DNA from: Aliiruegeria sabulilitoris | GTDB lineage: Bacteria > Pseudomonadota > Alphaproteobacteria > Rhodobacterales > Rhodobacteraceae | Length of the DNA stretch: 64,000 nucleotides | Direction of reading: 5' to 3' | Assembly (NCBI RefSeq): GCF_001558155.1 | Contig: NZ_LOAS01000009.1 | Span: 1 to 64,000 of the forward strand | In this document: piece after piece, positions 53,809-63,453 of the stretch | Layout: each line of letters opens with the position of its first letter | Position numbering within the stretch: position 1 is the stretch's first letter | Translations under genes and position numbers: made by a program | The notes under the pieces: model-generated | Told to the model about the DNA's origin: nothing | What the model saw: only the letters and a program-made list of their open reading frames with translations | Databases searched by the model: none

Positions 53809-55677
53809 ATGAGCCAGAGTGACAATCCAGCCGATCCGTTCAAGAAGGCCTTGAGCGAAGCGACCCGGGTGATCGCGGATGATCCGGATCTTGGCATTGT
53901 TTTCACGGTCGATCCGTCGGGCATGACGGCCGACCAGATGCGTCTGCCGCAGGTAAGCCGCCGGATGACCAAGGACGAGGTCCTGCTGGCCCGCGGTACC
54001 GCGGATGCACTGGCGCTGAAGCGGCGTTTCCATGATTCCGCGATCCACCAGCGCTACCTGCCATCGGGGCAGATGGCGCTCGATCTCTACGAGGCGATGG
54101 AGACCGCGCGATGCGAGGCCGTGGGGGCGCGGGCGATGCCGGGCACTGCCTCAAATATCGATGCCAAGATCGACTACGAGGCGAGCCGGAAGGGCTATCA
54201 CCAGATCACCAAGGCAACCGAGGCGCCGCTGGCGGTTGCCGCGGGCTATATGATCCGGCAATTGGCCACCGGGCGCGAGCTGCCCGAGGGGGCGCAGAAC
54301 GTACTCGACCTGTGGCGGGATTATCTCGAAGGCTCGGCCGCCGAGACGCTGCCGGACCTGGAGAACTGTCTCGAGGATCAGACCGCTTTCGCGCGCTTTG
54401 CCCGCCGGGTGATCGAGGATCTGGGCTATGGCGACCAGCTTGGCGACGATCCCGACGAGATGAACGACGAGGAGCAGCCCGAGCAGGCGCAGGACGAACC
54501 GGAAGAGGCCGAGAGCTCCGGCGACGAAGACCAGGACGCCCAGGAGGACGACAGCCAGCCCGAGCAAGATCAGGACGCGACCGACGATCCGACCGAGGCC
54601 GAGGTCTCGATGGACGACTCGGCGGATTCGGACATGGACGAGCAGACCGAGTTGCCAGAGGGCGAGGCGCCGCTGGAGCCGCCCCCGCCCGCGCCGGTCT
54701 CGGAGGCCGACCCGAATTACGATGTCTTCAGCACCGATTTCGACGAGATCATCGACGCGACGGATCTGGCCGAGCCGGTGGAGCTGGAACGGCTGCGGGC
54801 CTATCTCGACCAGCAACTGGAGCCACTCAAGGGCGCGGTCTCGCGACTGGCCAACAAGCTGCAGCGCCGCTTGCAGGCACAACAGAACCGAAGCTGGGAA
54901 TTCGACCTGGAGGAAGGCATTCTCGATGCCGGGCGTCTGGCCCGTGTCATCGCGAACCCGACGACGCCGCTTTCCTTCAAGGTGGAGAAGGATACCGAGT
55001 TCCGCGACACGGTGGTGACGCTGCTGCTGGACAATTCCGGCTCCATGCGCGGCCGCCCGATCTCCATCGCCGCGATCTGCGCCGATGTGCTGGCGCGCAC
55101 GCTGGAGCGTTGTGCGGTGAAGGTGGAGATCCTCGGCTTTACCACTCGCGCCTGGAAGGGCGGGCAGAGCCGCGAACGCTGGCTCAAGGAAGGACGTTCG
55201 CAATTGCCCGGCCGCCTCAACGACCTGCGCCACATCATCTACAAGTCGGCCGACGCGCCCTGGCGGCGCTCCCGCGATAATCTGGGCCTGATGATGAAAG
55301 AGGGTCTGCTGAAGGAGAATATCGACGGCGAGGCGCTGGAATGGGCACATAAGCGGATGGTCGTGCGCCCAGAGGCGCGCAAGATCCTGATGGTGATCTC
55401 GGATGGTGCGCCGGTGGACGACTCCACGCTTTCGGTGAACCCGGCCAACTATCTGGAGAAGCACCTGCGCGACGTGATCGCGATGATCGAGCGTCGGCGG
55501 CAGGTGGAGTTGATGGCGATCGGTATCGGCCATGACGTGACCCGCTATTACGACCGCGCGGTGACAATCACCGATGTGGAGCAGCTTGCCGGGGCGATGA
55601 CCGAACAGCTTGCATCGCTCTTTGACACCGACAAGCGGGCGCGGGCGCGGTTTTCCGGGTTGAAGCGGGCGTCCTGA
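53809..55677 (+). CDS. cobT: Aerobic cobaltochelatase subunit CobT
   Basis: This 622-residue subunit works with CobS and CobN to insert cobalt into hydrogenobyrinic acid a,c-diamide in aerobic B12 synthesis. An N-terminal helical domain is followed by a strongly acidic Glu/Asp/Gln-rich stretch (about 220-310) and a C-terminal von Willebrand A domain with the MIDAS sequence [11 protein letters not shown] (D408-N-S-G-S). I chose ATG 53809 ([25 protein letters not shown] upstream) over a TTG at 53734. cobS lies 2.7 kb away on the other strand; cobN is not in the window. Confidence 0.94.
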   Translation: MSQSDNPADPFKKALSEATRVIADDPDLGIVFTVDPSGMTADQMRLPQVSRRMTKDEVLLARGTADALALKRRFHDSAIHQRYLPSGQMALDLYEAMETARCEAVGARAMPGTASNIDAKIDYEASRKGYHQITKATEAPLAVAAGYMIRQLATGRELPEGAQNVLDLWRDYLEGSAAETLPDLENCLEDQTAFARFARRVIEDLGYGDQLGDDPDEMNDEEQPEQAQDEPEEAESSGDEDQDAQEDDSQPEQDQDATDDPTEAEVSMDDSADSDMDEQTELPEGEAPLEPPPPAPVSEADPNYDVFSTDFDEIIDATDLAEPVELERLRAYLDQQLEPLKGAVSRLANKLQRRLQAQQNRSWEFDLEEGILDAGRLARVIANPTTPLSFKVEKDTEFRDTVVTLLLDNSGSMRGRPISIAAICADVLARTLERCAVKVEILGFTTRAWKGGQSRERWLKEGRSQLPGRLNDLRHIIYKSADAPWRRSRDNLGLMMKEGLLKENIDGEALEWAHKRMVVRPEARKILMVISDGAPVDDSTLSVNPANYLEKHLRDVIAMIERRRQVELMAIGIGHDVTRYYDRAVTITDVEQLAGAMTEQLASLFDTDKRARARFSGLKRAS

Positions 55678-55769
55678 GCGGGGAACGATCCAGCGGATCG
55701 TGCCACCGGCGGGTGGATTTTTCCAAGAAGAAGGGGCGGTGGTTCGCCTCGGCGGCTGGAGGGCAGCGC

Positions 55770-57569
55770 ATGTATCAGAGCTTCGAGGTATCGACGCGGC
55801 CGGAAGACGGACCACCGAGGCTGGCGGCTTTACGGGCGCAAATTGAGGCCACCGATCTCGACGGGTTCCTCGTGCCGCGGGCCGATGCACATCAGGGCGA
55901 GTATGTTGCCCCGCATGATGAGCGGTTGGCATGGCTGACCGGTTTCACCGGTTCGGCGGGATTCTGCGCGGTACTGAAGGATATTGCCGGGGTTTTTGTC
56001 GATGGTCGCTACCGGGTTCAGGTACGCTCGCAGGTCGCGCTGGAGCATTTTACGCCGGTGGCCTGGCCACAAGTGACGCTTGCGAAATGGTTGCTGGAGC
56101 ATTTGCCCGAGGGCGGGCGTATCGGGTTCGATCCATGGCTGCATTCGGTCGAGGAAATCGAGAAATTGCAGGTGGCCGGAGCGGATAGGGGGATCGAACT
56201 GATCGCCTGTGACAACCCAGTCGATGCGATCTGGGAGGATCAGCCGGTGCCGCCGGCTGGCAGGATCCTTGTGCATCCTCTGGATCTGGCCGGAACGCCA
56301 CATGCTGAGAAGCGGCGGGAACTTGGCGCCGCACTGGCGGAGGCGGGCGTCCAATCGGCCGTTCTGACCCTGCCTGACAGTATTGCCTGGTTGCTCAATA
56401 TCCGTGGGAGCGACATCGTACGGAACCCGGTTCCGCATGCTTTTGCCATTCTGCACCAATCAGGCGTCGTGGAGTTGTACTGCGCCGCCGCGAAGGTGAC
56501 CGAAGCCGTTCGGGAACATCTCGGCCCGGAGGTTCATTGCCACGGAGCGGACGAATTCGAGGCGGCCCTGCAAGCGCTCCTTGGGACGGTCCAGATCGAC
56601 CCGGCAAGTGCGCCGGTCCGGGTAGCGGATTCGCTGAAGGAGGCCGAGATTGTCCCGGCTCCGGACCCATGCACCCTTCCCAAGGCGCGCAAGAACGCCG
56701 CGGAGCTGTCTGGCATGGCGGCCGCGCATTTGCGCGACGGCGCTGCGATGTGCCGGTTCCTGTGCTGGCTCGAACAGGAGGCGCCCAAAGGGACGCTGAC
56801 CGAGATCGACGTTGTCCGCCGCCTTGAGCAGGAACGGCGCAAGGATCCGCTGCTGCGCGATATCAGCTTCGAGACGATTTGCGGCTCTGGGCCACACGGG
56901 GCCATCGTGCATTATCGTGTGAGCGAGCAGAGCAACCGAGCGATCACCCCGGGAGAGGTCCTGCTGGTGGACTCGGGCGGGCAATATGCCGATGGGACGA
57001 CAGACATCACCCGCACCGTCGCCACGGGGCCAGTGGGAGAGTTGGAGCGCACCTGCTTCACGCGGGTCCTGCAAGGGATGATCGCCATTTCGATGCAACG
57101 CTGGCCTGAGGGGCTGGCCGGGCGCGACCTGGATGCGCTGGCCCGCGCGCCGCTTTGGCGGGCAGGGCTGGATTACGACCACGGCACCGGACATGGCGTC
57201 GGCGCCTATCTGTCGGTCCACGAGGGGCCGCAACGGCTCTCGCGCGTCTCGGATGTCGCCTTGCAGGACGGCATGATCCTGTCGAACGAGCCGGGGTACT
57301 ACCGCGAAGGCGCATTTGGCATCCGTATCGAGAACCTCCTCCATGTCCTGCCCGCGCCACCGCTGCCCGATGCCGATGATCGTGCCATGCTGGCCTTCGG
57401 AACGTTGACCTGGGTGCCCATCGACCGCCGGATGATCGCGGTCGACATGCTCGGCGCAGGGGAACGCGCCTGGCTGGATGCCTATCACGCCGGGTGCCGC
57501 CAGCGGATCGGTCCGCTGCTGGATGGTGACGCCGCGAACTGGCTGGACGCGGTGACCTCTCCCCTGTAG
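55770..57569 (+). CDS. M24 Xaa-Pro aminopeptidase
   Basis: This 599-residue metallopeptidase removes N-terminal residues before proline. It has two creatinase-like N-terminal domains (DLDGFLVPRADAHQGEYVAP near residue 30) and a pita-bread C-domain with the full dinuclear metal set D401, D412, H475, E507 and E521. The large three-domain form resembles eukaryotic aminopeptidase P1 rather than E. coli PepP. ATG 55770 follows GGAGGGCAGC; an ATG at 55713 would add 19 residues. It follows cobT by 92 bases and may be co-transcribed, without obvious functional link. Confidence 0.9.
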   Translation: MYQSFEVSTRPEDGPPRLAALRAQIEATDLDGFLVPRADAHQGEYVAPHDERLAWLTGFTGSAGFCAVLKDIAGVFVDGRYRVQVRSQVALEHFTPVAWPQVTLAKWLLEHLPEGGRIGFDPWLHSVEEIEKLQVAGADRGIELIACDNPVDAIWEDQPVPPAGRILVHPLDLAGTPHAEKRRELGAALAEAGVQSAVLTLPDSIAWLLNIRGSDIVRNPVPHAFAILHQSGVVELYCAAAKVTEAVREHLGPEVHCHGADEFEAALQALLGTVQIDPASAPVRVADSLKEAEIVPAPDPCTLPKARKNAAELSGMAAAHLRDGAAMCRFLCWLEQEAPKGTLTEIDVVRRLEQERRKDPLLRDISFETICGSGPHGAIVHYRVSEQSNRAITPGEVLLVDSGGQYADGTTDITRTVATGPVGELERTCFTRVLQGMIAISMQRWPEGLAGRDLDALARAPLWRAGLDYDHGTGHGVGAYLSVHEGPQRLSRVSDVALQDGMILSNEPGYYREGAFGIRIENLLHVLPAPPLPDADDRAMLAFGTLTWVPIDRRMIAVDMLGAGERAWLDAYHAGCRQRIGPLLDGDAANWLDAVTSPL

Positions 57570-57651
57570 TGTCGCACGCTAACATTAGGCATTCATGCGA
57601 ATGTCAAAATGCCCTCCCATAGATGGATGGCAGGAATTCGAAGGAACCGAC

Positions 57652-57999
57652 ATGGTAGACCATATCAAGATCCGCAAGGCCGATGGAACATGGGTTGTCC
57701 GTGCCGGCGGAGCCGTTCTGGCCGAAAGCCGCAATGCGCTGGAGTTGACCGATGGCGAACAGGCGCCGGTGATCTATTTCCCGCGAGAGGATATCGCGAT
57801 GGCCTTCCTCGATGCGTCCGAGCAGAGCGGCCATTGCCCCCATATGGGTGATGCGCACTACTTCTCCATCCAGACCAAGAACCAGACGCTAAGCAACGCC
57901 GCCTGGTCCTACCAAAGCCCCATCGAGGGAATGGAGCCGCTCAAGGATCTCATCGCCTTTCACACCAGCAATCCGGACGTGGCGGTAGAGCGCGTTTGA
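57652..57999 (+). CDS. DUF427 family protein
   Basis: This 115-residue protein of the DUF427 beta fold has the typical GGAVLAESRNALEL near residues 19-32, PVIYFPREDI, and a CPHMGDAHYFSI stretch (Cys-Pro-His-x-Gly) followed by AWSYQSP. Function is unknown. ATG 57652 has AAGGAACCGAC upstream; ATG 57595 would add 19 residues without support. Confidence 0.87.
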   Translation: MVDHIKIRKADGTWVVRAGGAVLAESRNALELTDGEQAPVIYFPREDIAMAFLDASEQSGHCPHMGDAHYFSIQTKNQTLSNAAWSYQSPIEGMEPLKDLIAFHTSNPDVAVERV

Positions 58000-58348
58000 T
58001 AGCGACTGCGCCACGAGGCGCTGTGGATCCGGTGTTCGGAACCGGCCGCGTTTTCGACGCGCGTTCTTGGACAGCGTGAAAGATCCTTCCCGACCTTTCT
58101 CCGACGGGAAATGATGGCGTATCCGAGACTGCCTTGTCGCGCTGATCGACGACTGCAATTGGCATGCAAAACATCTTCGTTCCGGAAATATCCCGGGGGG
58201 GCTCAAGGGGCGCGGGGGGATATCGCCCCCGACCGCCGCGCGTATCTGGACGGACCCAGCCTTTGGGGACGCCAGAATTACCCAAGCGAGACCCGCCACG
58301 GCTTGCGCCGGGCGGGTTCGGAAGCATCAGGCCTGTAAGGCGGCGATG
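58000..58348. other. 349-base gap between DUF427 gene and cobS
   Basis: No credible ORF, RNA gene or terminator is seen. It contains the third copy of the intergenic GAAATATCCCGGGGGG element (58184-58219), followed by further G/C runs. Confidence 0.4.
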
Positions 58349-59335
58349 TCAGACCAGCGCGGTGCTGACGGCACTCTCGGGAAGTTCCTCGTCAAAGCAG
58401 CGCTGGTAGAACTCGGCCACAGTCTGCCGCTCCAGCTCGTCGCATTTGTTGAGGAAGGTCAGCCGGAAGGCATAGCCCACGGAGCGGAAGATCAGCGCGT
58501 TCTGGGCCCAGTTGATCACCGTGCGCGGGCTCATGACGGTGGACAACTCGCCATTCATGAAGGCCGTGCGCGAAAGATCCGCCACCGTCACCATCTGGCT
58601 GACCGTCTTGCGGCCCTTGTCCGTGTTGTAAGTCGGCGCTTTCGACAGGACGATCTGCGTTTCCGCGTCGTGGCTGAGATAGTTCAGCGTGGCGACGAGC
58701 GACCAGCGGTCCATCTGCGCCTGGTTGATCTGCTGGGTGCCGTGATAGAGACCGGTCGTGTCGCCCAGGCCAACCGTATTCGCGGTTGCAAACAGGCGGA
58801 AGCTCGGATGCGGCGTGATGATCTCGTTCTGGTCGAGCAGCGTCAGCTTGCCGTCATGCTCCAGCACTCGCTGAATGACGAACATCACGTCGGCTCGGCC
58901 GGCATCGTATTCGTCAAAGACGATGGCGACGGGGTTGCGCAGCGCCCAGGGCAGGATTCCCTCGTGGAACTCGGTTACCTGCTTGCCGTCGCGCAGCTTG
59001 ATCGCGTCCTTGCCGATCAGGTCGATCCGCGAGATGTGGCTGTCGAGGTTCACCCGCGCGGTCTGCCAGTTGAGGCGCGCAGCGACCTGTTCGATATGGG
59101 TCGATTTGCCGGTGCCGTGATAGCCTTGGATCATGACGCGGCGGTTATGGCTGAAACCGGCGAGGATCGCGAGCGTCGTGTCCGGGTCGAACTTGTAGGT
59201 CGCATCGACCTCCGGCACCCGGTCGCCGCGCTCTGCAAAACCCTTCACCACCATATTTGTGTCAATGCCAAAGACATCGCGGACGGAAATCTCCTCGGTG
59301 GGGCGTGTACTCGGGTCGATTGCGGTGGCTGCCAT
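58349..59335 (-). CDS. cobS: Aerobic cobaltochelatase subunit CobS
   Basis: This 328-residue AAA+ ATPase forms ring complexes with CobT and drives cobalt insertion by CobN. It has Walker [10 protein letters not shown] (71-79), Walker B IVFDEYD (138-144), the sensor region [20 protein letters not shown] and a second region with [15 protein letters not shown] chose the ATG at 59335 ([21 protein letters not shown] upstream). The open frame extends 112 codons further upstream but shows no conservation pattern and lies across the divergent gene. It is transcribed opposite to cobT. Confidence 0.94.
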   Translation of the reverse strand: MAATAIDPSTRPTEEISVRDVFGIDTNMVVKGFAERGDRVPEVDATYKFDPDTTLAILAGFSHNRRVMIQGYHGTGKSTHIEQVAARLNWQTARVNLDSHISRIDLIGKDAIKLRDGKQVTEFHEGILPWALRNPVAIVFDEYDAGRADVMFVIQRVLEHDGKLTLLDQNEIITPHPSFRLFATANTVGLGDTTGLYHGTQQINQAQMDRWSLVATLNYLSHDAETQIVLSKAPTYNTDKGRKTVSQMVTVADLSRTAFMNGELSTVMSPRTVINWAQNALIFRSVGYAFRLTFLNKCDELERQTVAEFYQRCFDEELPESAVSTALV

Positions 59336-59549
59336 GATCCAGATCCTCGAAATAAAGGGTCGCCGCCGCGAACGACGACGCAGTCGGGGATGCACCATTC
59401 CGTGCGGGCGTGCAAGGGGGGGCGGCCCGGAAGGGCGGCGGGCCTGCAAGGGGGCGGAGCTTTGAGGGGCTGTACTGCTCTTGGGGGCTATGAATTGGTC
59501 CGCATCCCCGGCAAATTGGCGCACAGAGGATGCGTGAGGAGCCAACAGG

Positions 59550-60032
59550 ATGACCGATAGTTCAAGCGAAGTCAGGGCCGCCACGCCGCGCCGAGTGGTG
59601 GCGCTGATGATGGCCCCGACCAGTGCGATGTTCCTGTTCTTCCTGCTGCGGGAGGATGTGCAGAATTTCACCGAGCTGGAATGGGCCGACCTTCCCTGGA
59701 TGACGGTGCTTCTCTACCTGCTGTCCATGGGGCTCGGTGGTGCGCTGGCGGGCTGGCTGCTGGCCGGGCTGTTTGGGCGCGGAGGGGTACTCGGCTGGGC
59801 GCTTGCGGGAGTAGGCGGCGTCGTGACGACCTTGCTGGCCTGCCTCGTGGGGGCTGGCTTCGGGAGACTGCCGGAACTGGTCGCCGACGGTTTCCAGCTG
59901 GCAGACCTGATCTCGGTTCTGGCGGGGCTTCTAATTCCGGTCTTTGCGATGGCCGGACAGCCACTCGTGGCCGTGGTCTGGTGCGGGCTGATCGTGCTGA
60001 CCCATATTCGCGCAGGGCGCGCTCGCAGCTAG
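59550..60032 (+). CDS. Small integral membrane protein, function unknown
   Basis: This 160-residue protein has about four membrane segments ([58 protein letters not shown], and [16 protein letters not shown] continuing to LIVLTHI). It ends in a basic C-terminus. CAACAGG precedes the ATG. It is divergent from cobS and convergent with the J-domain gene. I do not recognise the family. Confidence 0.68.
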   Translation: MTDSSSEVRAATPRRVVALMMAPTSAMFLFFLLREDVQNFTELEWADLPWMTVLLYLLSMGLGGALAGWLLAGLFGRGGVLGWALAGVGGVVTTLLACLVGAGFGRLPELVADGFQLADLISVLAGLLIPVFAMAGQPLVAVVWCGLIVLTHIRAGRARS

Positions 60033-60090
60033 TTGGGCGGGCGGCCCATTCGCACGCCGGCGCGCCAGAGATGGTGTGGCGGCGAAATCC

Positions 60091-60717
60091 TTATTTGAAG
60101 TTCCGGCTTTCCTTGATCTGGTCCCAAGCCCAGACGACCTCCTGCAGGCGGTCCTCGTCCGAGCGGTCGCCGCCATTCATGTCGGGGTGCAGAATCTTGA
60201 TCAGGCTCTTGTAGGCCTTGCGCACTTCGGCCTTGGTCCAGTGATCCTTGGCCTCGAGGATTTCCAGCGCCTTGCGCTCGGTCGGCGGCAGGCGCCGCCC
60301 GCCACCGGAGCCCTTGCCGGGGTTGCGGGTGGCATTCTCGCCCAGCACCTGGTGGGCGTCGTCAATGCCGAGCCGGGCCCAGGCGCGTTCCTCCGCGGTT
60401 TGGCGGAAAGGCTTGGTCTCGCGTTCCCAGACCCGGTCCTTGTCGACCTGGGCCTGCATGTCCTCCTCGCTCGTGCCGTCGAAGAAATTCCACTTCAGGT
60501 TGTACTCGCGGACGTGATCCTTGCAGAACCAGAAAAAGTCGTCGAGCGAGTCGGGCGATTTGGGCGCGCGGTACTTGCCCGATTCTTCGCATCCCGGATG
60601 ATCGCAAACCCGTTGCGAGGTTTCGATTGCACCGGACATGCCTCTCTTGCCGCGCGAGCGCTTTTTCTTGTCGCTTTTTACGCGGATATCGAAACCGAAG
60701 GGATCGGACTTTGCCAT
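60091..60717 (-). CDS. J-domain (DnaJ-like) molecular chaperone protein
   Basis: This 208-residue protein has a C-terminal J domain (about 150-208) with the HPD motif (177-179, ILHPDMNGG), so it should stimulate a DnaK-type Hsp70. The N-terminal part is basic, then shows C38-x4-C43 and C65-x2-H68 (CDHPGCEESG, FWFCKDH), a possible zinc site not found in DnaJ. There is no G/F region or DnaJ zinc finger, so it is a class C (type III) cochaperone. In many Rhodobacterales it lies beside cobS and bolA, as here. Client unknown. Confidence 0.85.
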   Translation of the reverse strand: MAKSDPFGFDIRVKSDKKKRSRGKRGMSGAIETSQRVCDHPGCEESGKYRAPKSPDSLDDFFWFCKDHVREYNLKWNFFDGTSEEDMQAQVDKDRVWERETKPFRQTAEERAWARLGIDDAHQVLGENATRNPGKGSGGGRRLPPTERKALEILEAKDHWTKAEVRKAYKSLIKILHPDMNGGDRSDEDRLQEVVWAWDQIKESRNFK

Positions 60718-60827
60718 GGAACGGTATCCTTTCTCGAAACTGCTGCGCTCGATTCTGAGTTCTTTCCGACTCGGACGCAGGAGTTTAATCTGTCGGACGG
60801 GGATTAGAACAGGGGGTCAGGCAAAAA

Positions 60828-61085
60828 ATGAGCGTTGCCGCAGAAATCGAGCAGAAACTTACCGAGGCCTTCTCGCCGAGCGAGATCGAGGTGATCGACG
60901 AAAGCGAGAAACATCGCGGCCATGCCGGTTACCGCGAGGAAGGGGAAAGCCACTTCCACGTGCGGCTACGCACGCCCGCTTTTGCTGATATGAGCCGCAT
61001 TGCGCGGCACAGGGCTGTGCATTCCGCGCTTGGGGCCGAGCTTGTAGGCCGGATCCACGCGCTTTCCCTGGATCTGGCGCCCTGA
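60828..61085 (+). CDS. BolA family protein
   Basis: This 85-residue BolA domain protein has the helix-strand pattern VIDESEKHRGHAGYREEGES (20 residues) followed by HFHVRLRTPAFADMSRIARH, including the conserved His used for Fe-S ligation with monothiol glutaredoxins. BolA proteins partner with glutaredoxin in iron homeostasis and cluster trafficking. Divergent from the J-domain gene with 110 bases between them. No glutaredoxin gene is nearby. Confidence 0.9.
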   Translation: MSVAAEIEQKLTEAFSPSEIEVIDESEKHRGHAGYREEGESHFHVRLRTPAFADMSRIARHRAVHSALGAELVGRIHALSLDLAP

Positions 61086-61102
61086 CAGTGGGCGTTCGGA
61101 AA

Positions 61103-61588
61103 TCAGTCTGACTTTTGCCCGCGGCCCGTGGCCGGGCCGAGCTTGGGCGCGCCCGAGGTCGATTCGCGGTAAGCGGTCAGGGCGGCGGCGGCTGCAGCGG
61201 CTGCCGCCTGATCCGTTGCGGCCGCGCCGCGCTCGGGGACGATCGACGGGACGGCTTTCTCGGAGGCCCTGGACGGGGCCGCCTCGGCAGCCGTTTCGGC
61301 CGCTGGAGTGGCCTCGGGCGCCGGGAGTGCCTTGGGTTGCGGGGCCTCGGAGGCAGCGACCACGCGGCGGAAGACCAGCATGTTCTGATAGGTAGTGGTC
61401 GAGCCGGTCAGCCCGGAGCGCTCCTCGCAGGGCAGCGTATCGGCGCGCAGATATTCCCAGCCCTCGGCGCCGAGTTCGTTCATGACGCTCTGCAACGCGT
61501 TGGCAAACCGCTCTCGCGGGCCCTTCACGCCCTTGCCTTTGAGCCCTTTTTCCGGTGCAGGCACCACCTTGTATTCGTATACCGCCAT
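61103..61588 (-). CDS. DUF4177-like protein with Ala-rich tail
   Basis: This 161-residue protein has an N-terminal stretch of about 75 residues, VYEYKVVPAPEKGLKGKGVK then LGAEGWEYLRADTLPCEER, resembling DUF4177-type small beta-alpha proteins (YEYKVV followed by LNxLGxEGWE). The rest is a low-complexity Ala/Pro/Glu-rich tail with a run of nine Ala. It is probably disordered. ATG 61588 follows GGGAAG; a GTG six codons earlier is possible. Function unknown. Confidence 0.68.
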   Translation of the reverse strand: MAVYEYKVVPAPEKGLKGKGVKGPRERFANALQSVMNELGAEGWEYLRADTLPCEERSGLTGSTTTYQNMLVFRRVVAASEAPQPKALPAPEATPAAETAAEAAPSRASEKAVPSIVPERGAAATDQAAAAAAAAALTAYRESTSGAPKLGPATGRGQKSD

Positions 61589-61682
61589 TGTCTTCCCAAT
61601 CTGCACCGCTTGCGACGCGGCCCCTTATAGGCAAGTGGCTGGGGCCTGCAAACTCTGTCCTTTGCTGCCTGCGCAGCCCGGT

Positions 61683-63191
61683 TTAGCCGAGTTTCCTGGC
61701 CACGATCTCGTTCACGGCCTTCGGATTGGCCTTGCCACCCGTGGCCTTCATCACCTGGCCGACGAACCAGCCGGCGAGCTTCGGGTTCACCCTGGCTTTC
61801 TCGACCTGAGCCGGGTTGGCCTCGATGATCTCGTCCACGACCTTCTCGATGGCGCCGGTATCGGTCACCTGCTTCATACCGCGGCTCTCCACGATCTCGG
61901 CCGGCTCGCCGCCTTCGGTGTATACGATCTCGAACAGGTCCTTGGCGATCTTGCCGGAAATGTCGCCCTTGGAGATCAGATCAATGATGCCGCCGAGTTG
62001 GGCCGCGGAGACCGGGCTTTCGGCAATATCGGCATCGTCTTTCTTCAACCGGCCGAAAAGCTCGTTGATCACCCAGTTGGCGGCGAGCTTGCCGTCGCGC
62101 CCAGTGGCGACCTCCTCGAAATAGGACGCCGCTTCGGCCTCGGCGGTCAGCACCGAGGCGTCATATTCGGTCATACCGAAATCGGTCACGAAGCGGGCCT
62201 TCTTCTCATCGGGCAGTTCGGGCAGCGTTTCGGCGATGCCGTCGACCCAGTCCTGTTCGATCTCTAGCGGCAGCAGGTCGGGGCAGGGGAAGTAGCGGTA
62301 ATCATGCGCCTCTTCCTTGCTCCGCATCGAGCGGGTCTCGTTCTTGTCCGGATCGTAGAGGCGGGTTTCCTGATCGATGGATCCGCCATCTTCTAGGATC
62401 GCGATCTGGCGACGCGCCTCGTAGTCGATGGCGGCCTGGATGAAGCGCATGGAGTTCATGTTCTTGATCTCGCAGCGTGTGCCGAGATGCGAGAAGTCCT
62501 GCGTTTCCTGGTACTTCTCGTACTGGCCCGGACGGCAGACGGAGACGTTCACATCGGCCCGCAGGTTGCCGTTCTGCATGTTGCCATCGCAGGTGCCGAG
62601 ATAGCGCAGGATCTGGCGCAGCTTGACGACATAGGCCGCCGCTTCTTCCGGTCCGCGGATGTCGGGGCGCGAGACGATCTCCATCAGCGCCACGCCGGTG
62701 CGGTTGAGATCGACGAAGGACATGTGCGGATCCATGTCGTGAATCGACTTGCCTGCATCCTGCTCGATATGGATGCGCTCGATGCGCACCTTGCGGGCAA
62801 TGCCGGGACCCATATCAACGAGCACTTCGCCCTCGCCCACGATCGGGTGGTAGAGCTGCGAGATCTGGTAGCCCTGCGGCAGGTCCGGGTAGAAATAGTT
62901 CTTGCGGTCGAAGGCGGAGAACAGGTTGATTTCGGCCTTGAGGCCAAGCCCGGTGCGTACCGCCTGCTCGACGCAGAACTCGTTGATCACCGGCAGCATG
63001 CCCGGCATGCCGGCATCGATGAAGGCAACGTTGGAGTTCGGCTCGGCACCAAAGGTGGTCGAGGCGCCCGAAAACAGCTTGGCCCGGGAGGCGACCTGGG
63101 CATGGACTTCCATGCCGATCACCAGTTCCCAGTCTTCCTTGGCACCGGAAATGACCTTTGGTTTCGGGGCTTCATAGGTGAGGTCGAGCAT
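61683..63191 (-). CDS. gatB: Asp-tRNA(Asn)/Glu-tRNA(Gln) amidotransferase subunit B
   Basis: This 502-residue GatB is the kinase and tRNA-binding subunit of the GatCAB transamidosome that converts mischarged Glu-tRNA(Gln) or Asp-tRNA(Asn). It shows [20 protein letters not shown] (20-39), [20 protein letters not shown], the ENLR-like RADVNVSV stretch with [19 protein letters not shown], and a C-terminal tail with the YqeY-like helical domain ([19 protein letters not shown]). Full length. gatC and gatA are not adjacent. Confidence 0.96.
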   Translation of the reverse strand: MLDLTYEAPKPKVISGAKEDWELVIGMEVHAQVASRAKLFSGASTTFGAEPNSNVAFIDAGMPGMLPVINEFCVEQAVRTGLGLKAEINLFSAFDRKNYFYPDLPQGYQISQLYHPIVGEGEVLVDMGPGIARKVRIERIHIEQDAGKSIHDMDPHMSFVDLNRTGVALMEIVSRPDIRGPEEAAAYVVKLRQILRYLGTCDGNMQNGNLRADVNVSVCRPGQYEKYQETQDFSHLGTRCEIKNMNSMRFIQAAIDYEARRQIAILEDGGSIDQETRLYDPDKNETRSMRSKEEAHDYRYFPCPDLLPLEIEQDWVDGIAETLPELPDEKKARFVTDFGMTEYDASVLTAEAEAASYFEEVATGRDGKLAANWVINELFGRLKKDDADIAESPVSAAQLGGIIDLISKGDISGKIAKDLFEIVYTEGGEPAEIVESRGMKQVTDTGAIEKVVDEIIEANPAQVEKARVNPKLAGWFVGQVMKATGGKANPKAVNEIVARKLG

Positions 63192-63453
63192 TGCGCAGGT
63201 CCCTTTGGCTGATCGCAGCGGTCTTAGAACAGCGCGGGGTAAGGGGCAAGTCGTCTGGCGCGATCCATCGCCATTCCCGCGCGCCTGAAGCCGACGATGC
63301 CGCCTGGGCGGGCGTTTCGAAGCAGGGAGGATTGGCCGGCCGGTCCCGGGTTTGCGGGAAATCGCCGATGTATTTTCGTCACCTTTGCCGCAGAACGCGA
63401 ATTCGGGTATGAGAAGCTGCCTTGCGGTTTGAGGCGGTTAACGAGAGTTACAG

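Noticed and set aside
58000-58348. Cobalamin riboswitch or small gene between DUF427 gene and cobS
   Set aside because: This is downstream of cobS on its strand, not upstream, and no B12-box-like sequence or supported ORF is present.
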